6,543 nt of DNA from Verrucomicrobiota bacterium (lineage in GTDB: Bacteria > Verrucomicrobiota > Verrucomicrobiia > Limisphaerales > UBA8199), in assembly GCA_026397855.1 (NCBI GenBank), contig JAPLUA010000100.1, positions 1-6,543 on the forward strand, given 5' to 3'. This document shows, piece by piece, positions 1-6,137 of the stretch; position 1 is the first letter of the stretch; each line of letters begins with the position of its first letter. A program made the position numbers and the translations under genes. The notes below the pieces were generated by a model that worked only from the letters and a program-made list of their open reading frames with translations, did no database searches and was not told the DNA's origin.

Positions 1-1
1 A

Positions 2-1366
2 GATACCTACCAGGTCAACTACACCTACCGGTTGCAGGCAACTTTTGTGGGCGATCCCTGGAACCTGTTCCGCCGGCTGGTGGCGGCGCAGGATCCGCCT
101 TACGGGGCCTATGTGGACACCGGCGAGTGGGTGATCTGCAGTGCTTCGCCGGAGCTGTTCTTCCGTCTCGACGGGACGCGTATCGAGTGCCGCCCCATGA
201 AGGGGACCGCGGCCCGGGGCCGAACCCCGCCGGAGGATCGCGCGCAGGCCCGGGCGCTCCAGGCCTCGGAAAAGGAGCGGGCGGAGAACGTGATGATCGT
301 GGACATGGTGCGGCATGACCTGGGCCGTGTGGCGCAGCCCGGGAGCGTGCAGACAACCCGCCTTTTCGAGGCAGAGCGGTATCCAACCGTGTGGCAGATG
401 ACCTCCACCATCGAGGCGCGGACCGAGGCTGGGCTGGGCGAAATCTTCCGGGCGTTGTTTCCGGCAGCCTCCATCACGGGGGCGCCGAAGGTGCGAACGA
501 TGCAGATCATCGCCGGGCTGGAGCCGCTTCCACGGCGGCTTTACACAGGCACGATCGGTTTCTTTGTCCCCGGCAGGCGGGCCCAGTTCAACGTAGCCAT
601 CCGCACCGTGCTGGCAAACCGGCGAAGAGGTTGCGCCGAGTACGGCGTGGGTGGCGGCATCACCTGGGATTCAACGTCCGTGGCGGAGTGGGAGGAATGC
701 CGGACCAAGGCCGGGATCCTATCGTCGGCGGCGCCGGAGTTCCGTTTGCTCGAAACCCTGCGATGGACGCCGGAAGAGGGCTACTTCCTGCTGGAGCGGC
801 ACCTCGAACGGCTTAGGGACTCGGCGGATTACTTCGGCTTCAGCATAGACCTGGAGGCGCTCCGATCTGAGTTGGAGCGACCGGTTCCCGGGTTTGGTGG
901 AAGGCGACAGAGGGTCCGGCTCCTGGTGGCAAAGGACGGGCGCATGAGTGTGCAGGCACAGGCGCTGGCGGAGAGCGCGGCGAAGCCCCTGCGCGTGGCG
1001 TTCGCCCGCGCGCCGGTGGACGACACAGACCGCTTTCTTTATCACAAGACCACCAACCGGGGCGTATATGAGGCGGCGCGGGCCGCCTGCCCGGGCTTTG
1101 ATGATGTGCTTCTGTTCAACGGGAAGGGGGAGATTACGGAGTCCACCATCGCCAATGTAGCCGTCGAGATTCAGGGCCGTCTCTGCACGCCGCCGGTGTC
1201 GTGCGGCCTGTTGGCGGGGACCTTGAGGGCGCAGTTGTTGCAACAGGGTGAACTGGTCGAACGGCCGATTACGGTGGAGGAGTTGCTCCGGAGCCGGGAT
1301 GTTATCCTGCTCAATTCGGTGCGAGGGAAATACCGGGTGGAATTGGACGGGGCAGGGTCGGCGTGA
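2..1366 (+). CDS. pabB: Fused aminodeoxychorismate synthase component I / 4-amino-4-deoxychorismate lyase (PabB-PabC), 5' truncated by window
   Basis: Cytoplasmic folate-pathway enzyme. The PabB domain aminates chorismate to aminodeoxychorismate, using ammonia from a PabA glutaminase partner. The PabC-like domain then removes pyruvate to give p-aminobenzoate. The frame is open at the window edge: the first residues read DTYQVNYTYRL, an internal PabB motif, so the start lies upstream and the TTG at 32 is not a start. In visible numbering (454 residues), the chorismate-binding part shows PMKGT at 65-69. Lys67 matches the active-site lysine of PabB; anthranilate synthases usually have Ala there. 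Then come ENVMIVD (95-101), SITGAPK (157-163) and GVGGGITWDS (215-224). From about residue 247 an aminotransferase class IV domain follows, with HKTTNR (348-353, Lys349 the likely PLP lysine), EITESTIANV (around 380) and GLLAGTLR (402-409). Fused proteins of this kind are often about 600 residues, so roughly 150 may be missing. Both domains look intact. Confidence 0.93.
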   Translation, partial: DTYQVNYTYRLQATFVGDPWNLFRRLVAAQDPPYGAYVDTGEWVICSASPELFFRLDGTRIECRPMKGTAARGRTPPEDRAQARALQASEKERAENVMIVDMVRHDLGRVAQPGSVQTTRLFEAERYPTVWQMTSTIEARTEAGLGEIFRALFPAASITGAPKVRTMQIIAGLEPLPRRLYTGTIGFFVPGRRAQFNVAIRTVLANRRRGCAEYGVGGGITWDSTSVAEWEECRTKAGILSSAAPEFRLLETLRWTPEEGYFLLERHLERLRDSADYFGFSIDLEALRSELERPVPGFGGRRQRVRLLVAKDGRMSVQAQALAESAAKPLRVAFARAPVDDTDRFLYHKTTNRGVYEAARAACPGFDDVLLFNGKGEITESTIANVAVEIQGRLCTPPVSCGLLAGTLRAQLLQQGELVERPITVEELLRSRDVILLNSVRGKYRVELDGAGSA

Positions 1367-1386
1367 GGCAGGCCTCGCCTCATGCC
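1360..1386 (+). other. Stem-loop spanning the pabBC stop codon (possible terminator or processing hairpin)
   Basis: GGCGTGAGGC (1360-1369) pairs with GCCTCATGCC (1377-1386). This gives a 10-bp stem with one G-U pair and a 7-nt loop, and the TGA stop (1364-1366) lies in the left arm. No T-run follows, so it is not a classic intrinsic terminator. It could still slow ribosomes, protect the mRNA 3' end or assist termination. A second, weaker inverted repeat follows: CTGCC at 1395-1399 with GGCAG at 1407-1411. The hairpin also buries the GTG at 1363, which argues against that codon as the start of the next gene. Confidence 0.45.
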
Positions 1387-1428
1387 TGGCTTGACTGCCG
1401 GGGGCGGGCAGGCAGACTGCGGACAGCA

Positions 1429-2541
1429 ATGGCGAAACTCTCTATGCCCCGACACAACCCCGCCGGGTTGCTGGCGCTCGTCATGACGCTGGGCCTTGGA
1501 TCGCTTAAGGCACCGCTGGTCGAGGCATCGGGCGTGTCCGATCGCCCGCCTTACCGATGGATCCAGGTGACTGCCAAAGCGCCTTTTGCTCCGCGCGACG
1601 GAGCGGGAGCGCTGGTGTTCGCCGGAAGAATGTGGCTGCTGGGCGGATGGAACCCGCACGACAAGAAAGCCTTCCCACGCACGTGCGGCAACGACGTGTG
1701 GGCTTCCGCCGACGGCTCGGATTGGTCTTTGGTGAAACCCAACACCTTCCTCGACGCGGCGTTCGACCCCGCCCTCGACTGGGAAGGACGCCATACGGCG
1801 GGCTATGCCCTCTATCGGGACAAGATGTGGATCATCGGCGGGGACCCTATCCAGGGGCACTACCAGTCCGACGTGTGGAACTCGGCGGACGGGAAGACAT
1901 GGCATTACGTCAACCAGGGCCAACCTCTCCCCTGGGTGCCGCGCGTCCTGCATCATACCCTGGCATTCAAGGACAAGCTGTGGGTGCTCGGCGGTCAGAC
2001 GTTGCCACCGTTTGCCCCGCACGAGGAAATCTTCTACCGGGACATCTGGAACAGCAACGACGGCATCCACTGGCAGCAGGTGGTTCCCAAGGAGCCATGC
2101 TGGTCGGCGCGCGGGATGATCGGCGGGAGCGTCGTGTTCAAAGGCCGGATGTGGATTCTCGGCGGCGGCACTTACGACACTCCCAAGGTTCCACAGCGGC
2201 AGTTCTACAATGACGTGTGGAGTTCACCCGACGGCATCCGCTGGACCCGCCATTTGGGATCCGCGCCGTGGGCGCCCCGCCAGTACCATGACGTGGCGGT
2301 CTTTGACAATCGCATGTGGGTGCTTGAGGGCTACTACGAGAAGGGCGGCAACCGCAAGGATGTGTGGTATTCGGAGAACGGCGTTGACTGGTCTGAATTG
2401 CCCGGCACGCCGTGGAAGCCGCGCCACGCCGCCAGTGTTTTTGTCCACGACAATGCCCTGTGGATGGTCGCCGGCAACAACATGGAGGCGGACGTGTGGA
2501 AGCTGGTGAAGACAACGAGGCAGGGCACTCATGAGCCCTGA
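1429..2541 (+). CDS. Secreted kelch-repeat beta-propeller protein
   Basis: Predicted 370-residue exported protein folding as a kelch-type beta-propeller; substrate or partner unknown. From ATG 1429 the N-terminus has basic residues (Lys3, Arg8), a hydrophobic stretch at about 14-26 and a possible signal-peptidase site near 28-33. Six repeats follow. Each has a strand ending in a MWxLGG-type motif and then a DVW-S-x-DG-x-x-W motif. The MW/GG elements lie near residues 68-73, 133-138, 184-189, 241-246, 296-301 (Glu300-Gly instead of Gly-Gly) and 345-349 (degenerate). The DVW/DIW elements lie near 89-91, 148-150, 205-207, 262-264, 311-313 and 355-357. Regular spacing suggests six blades. A GTG at 1363 in frame would overlap the pabBC stop, but it puts about 35 residues before the hydrophobic core and sits in a hairpin. 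ATG 1444 is another possible start. No good Shine-Dalgarno sequence is visible at any of them. No catalytic residues are recognised; it could be a carbohydrate- or protein-binding propeller. Confidence 0.83.
   Translation: MAKLSMPRHNPAGLLALVMTLGLGSLKAPLVEASGVSDRPPYRWIQVTAKAPFAPRDGAGALVFAGRMWLLGGWNPHDKKAFPRTCGNDVWASADGSDWSLVKPNTFLDAAFDPALDWEGRHTAGYALYRDKMWIIGGDPIQGHYQSDVWNSADGKTWHYVNQGQPLPWVPRVLHHTLAFKDKLWVLGGQTLPPFAPHEEIFYRDIWNSNDGIHWQQVVPKEPCWSARGMIGGSVVFKGRMWILGGGTYDTPKVPQRQFYNDVWSSPDGIRWTRHLGSAPWAPRQYHDVAVFDNRMWVLEGYYEKGGNRKDVWYSENGVDWSELPGTPWKPRHAASVFVHDNALWMVAGNNMEADVWKLVKTTRQGTHEP
2521..2540 (+). other. Stem-loop over the kelch-gene stop codon
   Basis: CAGGGC (2521-2526) pairs with GCCCTG (2535-2540) around an 8-nt loop that is mostly the palindrome CTCATGAG. 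The stop codon (2539-2541) is at its right edge. AATTG follows, with no T-run. It may be a weak terminator separating the kelch gene from the MNT/HEPN genes. A 6-bp stem in GC-rich DNA can occur by chance. Confidence 0.33.
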
Positions 2542-2615
2542 ATTGTGAAGAACATAGCATACACCGCGGGCCGGTTGCATTAGATGATCACGCTCGGCTT
2601 GCCACCACGCCCGCA

Positions 2616-2972
2616 ATGGTCCAGTATAGATTTATGGTCGAGCGTGCGCAAATAAGCGCCTTCAGCGAGGCGGTCGCGCGGGAGTTTTGCCCGCACAAGA
2701 TCGTCCTGTTTGGCTCTTACGCTTACGGCAACCCCACCGAGGATTCGGATGTGGATCTGCTGGTCATCATGCCGTTCCAGCGCAAACAGGGCCGCAAGTC
2801 GCTCGAAATCCGCCAGCGTATTTCCGCCGATTTCCCGCTGGATTTGATTGTGCGGACCCCGGAGTTCATCGCCCAGCGGATGGAATGGGGCGACTGCTTC
2901 ACTCGTGAAATCCTTTCCAAGGGCCAGGTGCTGTATGAAGCCACTGACACAAGAGTGGGTCGCGAAGGCTGA
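2616..2972 (+). CDS. MNT-type nucleotidyltransferase (DNA polymerase beta-like fold), antitoxin-type partner of the HEPN gene
   Basis: Small cytoplasmic nucleotidyltransferase of 118 residues, the usual length for minimal MNT proteins. The core motif KIVLFGSYAYG followed by SDVDLLV (28-50) contains an exact GS-x10-DxD: Gly33-Ser34, Asp45 and Asp47. Asp76 in FPLDLIV is placed to be the third metal-binding acid. The C-terminus (FTREILSKGQVLYE, 95-108) is typical of the family. In studied MNT/HEPN pairs such as MntA-HepT, the MNT protein adds AMP to the HEPN partner and silences its RNase activity. That role is inferred here from family and neighbourhood. The gene overlaps the HEPN gene by 38 bp, a strong sign of co-translation. 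ATG 2616 is taken as the start; ATG 2634 (residue 7) would also keep the whole domain. Neither has a clear ribosome-binding site. Confidence 0.9.
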   Translation: MVQYRFMVERAQISAFSEAVAREFCPHKIVLFGSYAYGNPTEDSDVDLLVIMPFQRKQGRKSLEIRQRISADFPLDLIVRTPEFIAQRMEWGDCFTREILSKGQVLYEATDTRVGREG

Positions 2973-3321
2973 GGGGGATTTTGTTGTTGCCGCTCAGATT
3001 ATGAGGGGGCGAAAGCATCGCGTCTTTGATGCGGTCTGCTTTCACTCGCAGCAAGCAGCAGAAAATTATTTTAAGGCCCGGCTATGTGAAGCCGGCGTTG
3101 CTTTTGCCAAGACTCATGACCTGATTGTCCTGCTCAAGCTGACTCTTCCCTTGGAACCTTTGTGGTCTTCTTTTCTTCCGGCAGCCCAGGCGTTGACTGA
3201 TTGCGCGGTTGATTTCCGCTACCCCGGCGACACAGCGACCCTCGGCGAAGCCCGGCTTGCTCTTAAAGAATGCAAAGCGATTCGCCGGGAGGTTCGGCTG
3301 AGCCTTGGTTTGCCGGCATGA
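2935..3321 (+). CDS. HEPN-domain protein, partner of the MNT nucleotidyltransferase
   Basis: Predicted 128-residue all-helical HEPN protein. Hallmarks in order are TQEWVAKAEGDF (5-16), CFHSQQAAENYFKA (35-48), KTHDL (59-63) and DFRYPG (93-98). This set matches the HEPN family typified by Pfam PF05168 better than the HepT/DUF86 type. The R-x4-6-H ribonuclease motif of HepT toxins is not visible: the conserved histidines are His37 and His61, and no arginine stands at the right distance before either. RNase activity is therefore uncertain. A nucleotide- or substrate-binding role, as proposed for some HEPN/MNT pairs, is an alternative. ATG 2935 lies inside the MNT gene and begins the family N-terminus exactly; the frame is open further upstream but matches nothing there. 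The stop overlaps the next gene's start (ATGA, 3318-3321). Hand-counted G+C for 2941-3240 is about 54%, lower than the neighbours. Confidence 0.88.
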   Translation: MKPLTQEWVAKAEGDFVVAAQIMRGRKHRVFDAVCFHSQQAAENYFKARLCEAGVAFAKTHDLIVLLKLTLPLEPLWSSFLPAAQALTDCAVDFRYPGDTATLGEARLALKECKAIRREVRLSLGLPA

Positions 3322-5789
3322 ACGCCACTGTGAGCCGTGGCCTGCCAACCTGGTTGGCCTTGCTCGTGTTGACGTGCGCAGTCGGGTCGGTTTGCGCCGG
3401 GCAGCCCGACCCAACCAGCCGGCCTGTCAGCGCGGTCCTGCGCGAACCGCTGCCGTCGGAGGAAATCAGGCTTTCGGAGAGCGCCACCGGCTACTTGATC
3501 AGCGGCCCCACGTTCACTTACCGGCTGGAGAAGGCAACGGGGGCAATCACTGGGATTCGGGTGGTTCGCGAAGCGCAGGAGGTCGTCACGTCCGACGGCC
3601 CGGCGGATATTCAGATAGACCAATACCGGTTGGCGTCCGATCTCAACTCTTGCAAGGTCAGCATCGTCAGCAAGGGCAAGGACAAGGTCGTCCTCCGGGC
3701 CGAGGGGATTCTCCGCGATCCGGGCAAACGTGGCCCGGAGGTGGATTACACGCTGGTTCACACTTTCTTCAACGACGGGGTGGCGGTGACCGCGGTGAAG
3801 CTGATCCCCCGGGCGGATTTGCGGGTGGAACAGGCGGTGCTCTATCGGCTTCCTGCGCAAGGCCGGTTCAGTCATTACCTGCACAAGAACCGGGATGAGC
3901 ACGGGGACGCGGCCGCGCGAGGCATTTTGCCTGCGGCGGGTGAAGTGCTGCGGCTGACGACGTTGACGTCCTGTCTGCAGGTGTTCAGCCCGGCGGCGGC
4001 GCTGGCGATTTTCACCGACGGCGGGGCGCTCCACCTGAGCCGGCCGAAACTGGATACCGCTGTAGCCGAGGTGACCGCGAAGGACGAAATCCGCACGGAT
4101 GTTTCCCTCACGCAGTACCTGGTGCATATCGCCGCCGGGGATGACCCTTACCTGCTGAAAGCCGGCGAGTCCTTTACTTTCAGGGTCGGCATCAGCGTCG
4201 CCCCCTGTCGCCTGCCGCATCCGCGGCTGCACGATCTGCGGATGTTCACCTGGATTGGCGATGCCCGACACCCGTATCCGACGGACGAGGAGATCAGCGG
4301 TGTCGCGCAATTTGGTTTCACCCTGTTCCAGATGCACCGCGTGGGCACGCCGGGCGAGCCCCGACCGCCGGCGGGAGAGTTCGAGCGCGTCCTGCGAAAG
4401 GTCCATGAATCGGGAATGCTCTTTCTTTGGGAGGAGAATGCCGACCTTCTTTACGCGAGCGCGCCCGGCGTGCGGGAAATGAAGGCCAAAGGCGAGTGGC
4501 CGCTCTGGCAGGGGTTCAACTACGGCGGCCATTACCAGGCCGCGATGGATCCCTACTGCGATCTGGTGGCCACCTGCCTGGCCTCGCCAAACGGCCTGGC
4601 TGACTACCGGCTGGCCAATATCAGCCGCATGTTGAATCGGTTCCCGGTGGACGGCATCTACCTGGACGACAACCTGCCTTACCCCAACTGCACGCTTTGG
4701 CGGGAGCACGATCATCCCCGCCAGGTCTATGATTGCCTGATCGAGTTGCACGAGATGAACTGGCGTCGCCGCGAACTCATGCGCGCCCGCTGCCCGCACG
4801 TGGTGCTGGTGAGCCACAACACTCGCGGCTTCCTTCTCCCCGCGGTCTGTGATTTCGACGCGCTGCTCTACGGCGAGGGCTACTCGTTCGGGTCACTGGA
4901 GGACTACTGGAGCTACTACGGATTCGCCAAAAGCCTCCCCGCCCAGGGCATGATCTGGCCGGGCGACGATGAGCCGACTCGGTGCCCCACTTCGCTGGTT
5001 TACAACTACGACCTGCTTACCGGCGGTGGCCAGTACACCCAATTAGACTGGCGCCTCTATGCGAGTAAGTTCCCATACGCCAAAGGCGTCACCGAGCGCG
5101 AGCCGATCTACACCCGAACCTACAATCTCGCGCAATACTACTTCGGATTGTATGAGTCGAAGGCCTCGTATTTTACGGACGCCAACGGCCTGTTTGCGGC
5201 TACCGCTCCGCAGACCTATGCGACGGTCTATCACAACCAGGTTTGGGGCGATTGGCTGATCCCGGTTGCCAACATGGCGGCCAAAGCGCAGGCCACGTCG
5301 CTTGATATTCGGTCGCCAGAGACACTCGGCATCGTGGCGCAGAAGGACTATTTGCTATTCGACCCGCAGCCACGGGTCGCCCAGGCCTTCAAGGGCCGGG
5401 ACCTGGGCCGGGGGCTTGCGGATCTCTTGATTCCCGCGCACAGCCTGAAACTGCTCTACCTGCGTGCGGTGCCCGACAGCGCCCCCTTCCATCTCTGGGG
5501 CGGAAAGCGAATCTCGGAAAATTGGGATGCCAGGAAGCGCAAGCTGTCCTTGGTCCTCCAGGGGCCGGCCGGCCTCCGGGACGCCGTGTTTCTTGGTGGT
5601 GCAAACCGGGGCATCCAATCGGTCCGTGTTGGCGGTCAGCCAGCGTCGTTTTGCCTGGATCGAGCCCAGGGACTGGCCCATGGTCAGGTGACTTTCACGG
5701 CCAAGCCGTTGCTGATCGAGGTCCTCTGCTCGCGAGAGGGTACGAACGGCCTGCCGGAGATACCGACCGTCACCGCTCCGCCCAGGTAG
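3318..5789 (+). CDS. Secreted glycoside-hydrolase-like protein with probable TIM-barrel core
   Basis: Predicted exported protein of 823 residues that I cannot place in a named family. Residues 1-28 form a signal peptide (hydrophobic 12-25, likely cut after SVCA); no convincing lipobox. Residues about 45-300 are strand-rich and look like an N-terminal beta-sandwich, opening with TGYLISGPTFTYRLEKATGA. From about 308 the pattern fits a (beta/alpha)8 barrel: FTWIGDARHPYPTDEEI (310-326), LFLWEENADLL (368-378), VDGIYLDDNLPY (444-455), VVLVSHNTRG (about 495-504), DFDALLYGEGY (512-522) and WPGDDEPTR (547-555). Asp450/Asp451 at a strand end, Glu520 and Asp550-Glu552 are candidate catalytic acids. The DGIYLDD motif recalls alpha-galactosidase-like and related barrels. 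About 680-810 is a C-terminal beta domain. ATG 3318 gives a clean signal peptide and a 4-bp ATGA overlap with the HEPN stop. ATG 3270 lies inside the HEPN gene and would bury the signal. The substrate is unknown, and loss of catalysis cannot be excluded. Confidence 0.8.
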   Translation: MNATVSRGLPTWLALLVLTCAVGSVCAGQPDPTSRPVSAVLREPLPSEEIRLSESATGYLISGPTFTYRLEKATGAITGIRVVREAQEVVTSDGPADIQIDQYRLASDLNSCKVSIVSKGKDKVVLRAEGILRDPGKRGPEVDYTLVHTFFNDGVAVTAVKLIPRADLRVEQAVLYRLPAQGRFSHYLHKNRDEHGDAAARGILPAAGEVLRLTTLTSCLQVFSPAAALAIFTDGGALHLSRPKLDTAVAEVTAKDEIRTDVSLTQYLVHIAAGDDPYLLKAGESFTFRVGISVAPCRLPHPRLHDLRMFTWIGDARHPYPTDEEISGVAQFGFTLFQMHRVGTPGEPRPPAGEFERVLRKVHESGMLFLWEENADLLYASAPGVREMKAKGEWPLWQGFNYGGHYQAAMDPYCDLVATCLASPNGLADYRLANISRMLNRFPVDGIYLDDNLPYPNCTLWREHDHPRQVYDCLIELHEMNWRRRELMRARCPHVVLVSHNTRGFLLPAVCDFDALLYGEGYSFGSLEDYWSYYGFAKSLPAQGMIWPGDDEPTRCPTSLVYNYDLLTGGGQYTQLDWRLYASKFPYAKGVTEREPIYTRTYNLAQYYFGLYESKASYFTDANGLFAATAPQTYATVYHNQVWGDWLIPVANMAAKAQATSLDIRSPETLGIVAQKDYLLFDPQPRVAQAFKGRDLGRGLADLLIPAHSLKLLYLRAVPDSAPFHLWGGKRISENWDARKRKLSLVLQGPAGLRDAVFLGGANRGIQSVRVGGQPASFCLDRAQGLAHGQVTFTAKPLLIEVLCSREGTNGLPEIPTVTAPPR

Positions 5790-5790
5790 C

Positions 5791-6003
5791 GGATGCGAAC
5801 GCTGGCTACGGGTGGACCGATTGCTGGGAGAATGGGGCATACCGAACGACAGCGAGGCGGGGCGACGCGTATTCGCGGAGCGCATGGAATGGCAGCGGGG
5901 GGAGGATTCGCCAGGTGAGTTCAAGCGGGTGGAACGAGGCTGGTGTCTGGGAGGGGAGGAATTTCTACAGGATAGCATTGGCACGCGAGGGCACCAGGCG
6001 TGA
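5791..6003 (+). pseudogene. Remnant of an IS200-like / REP-associated tyrosine transposase (C-terminal part)
   Basis: An open stretch of about 70 codons reads ERWLRVDRLLGEWGIPND, then AGRRVFAERMEWQRGED, then FKRVERGWCLGGEEFLQD, and stops at 6001-6003. From memory, this order (WLRV-x-R-x-LGE-x-GI, a charged helix, RRGW-x-LG-x-E-x-F) resembles the C-terminal region of Verrucomicrobial IS200-like / RAYT transposases. The catalytic N-terminal half, with its HUH histidines and tyrosine, is absent: upstream is the end of the glycoside-hydrolase-like gene. The usual C-terminal tail after the GEEF motif also breaks off. The stretch has no sensible start; GTG 5812 is the only candidate in frame and cuts into the motif. 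I read it as a decayed fragment rather than a gene. A small orphan gene is the alternative. Confidence 0.55.
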
Positions 6004-6137
6004 TTGCTGCAACATCCAAGCCAAAGCGCGGTCGGCTGTCCGCTAAACGTCGAATCCCAGCCCGTGGCGCCCGGCAGGTAAAAAGCATTTGCCCCGGTGC
6101 TTTCAAGAAACAAATTAGTTCCACCGAGGCGTTGTGG
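6004..6137. other. Convergent intergenic region with no gene seen
   Basis: Between the transposase relic and the minus-strand metallopeptidase stop I see no reading frame with recognisable content. The plus frame that stays open from about 5975 to 6146 has no family resemblance and no plausible start. The only structure noted is the inverted repeat at 6079-6103, listed separately. Confidence 0.5.
6079..6103 (-). terminator. Weak intrinsic-terminator candidate for the metallopeptidase gene
   Basis: On the minus strand AAAGCA (6103-6098) pairs with TGCTTT (6087-6082) around a 10-nt GC-rich loop, and the arm runs into extra T's (TGCTTTTTA). It lies about 35 nt past the minus-strand stop at 6138, where a terminator would be expected. 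The stem is short and half A-T, so the call is tentative. Confidence 0.3.

Noticed and set aside
1391..1419. TTGACT resembling a -35 box upstream of the kelch gene
   Set aside because: No -10-like hexamer stands 16-18 nt downstream, so it was not called a promoter.
1363..1428. GTG start at 1363 giving a 4-bp overlap with pabBC
   Set aside because: It adds a 22-residue extension unlike a signal peptide n-region and lies within a strong hairpin. ATG 1429 gives a normal signal peptide.
719..2070. Long minus-strand open frames antisense to pabBC and the kelch gene
   Set aside because: Low-complexity translations opposite two well-supported genes; no motif and no conserved start.
2599..2630. TTGCCA and TATAGA near the MNT start as a promoter
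   Set aside because: The spacing is 20 nt and the -10-like box lies within the chosen coding region. Support is too weak.
3270..3317. ATG at 3270 as the start of the secreted protein
   Set aside because: It lies well inside the HEPN gene and would place 16 extra residues, partly acidic, before the signal peptide.
3219..4817. 532-codon open frame on the minus strand
   Set aside because: It lies antisense to the glycoside-hydrolase-like gene. Its translation is rich in Arg, Gln, His and Pro with no recognisable domain, as expected of a GC-rich shadow frame.
5773..5793. Short inverted repeat around the hydrolase stop (TCCGC with GCGGA)
   Set aside because: Only 5 bp and no T-run; expected by chance in DNA this rich in G and C.
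5522..6046. Plus-strand open frame running from the hydrolase C-terminus into the spacer
   Set aside because: Its first half is an out-of-frame reading of a supported gene and its tail matches nothing. The transposase-like residues are in a different frame.
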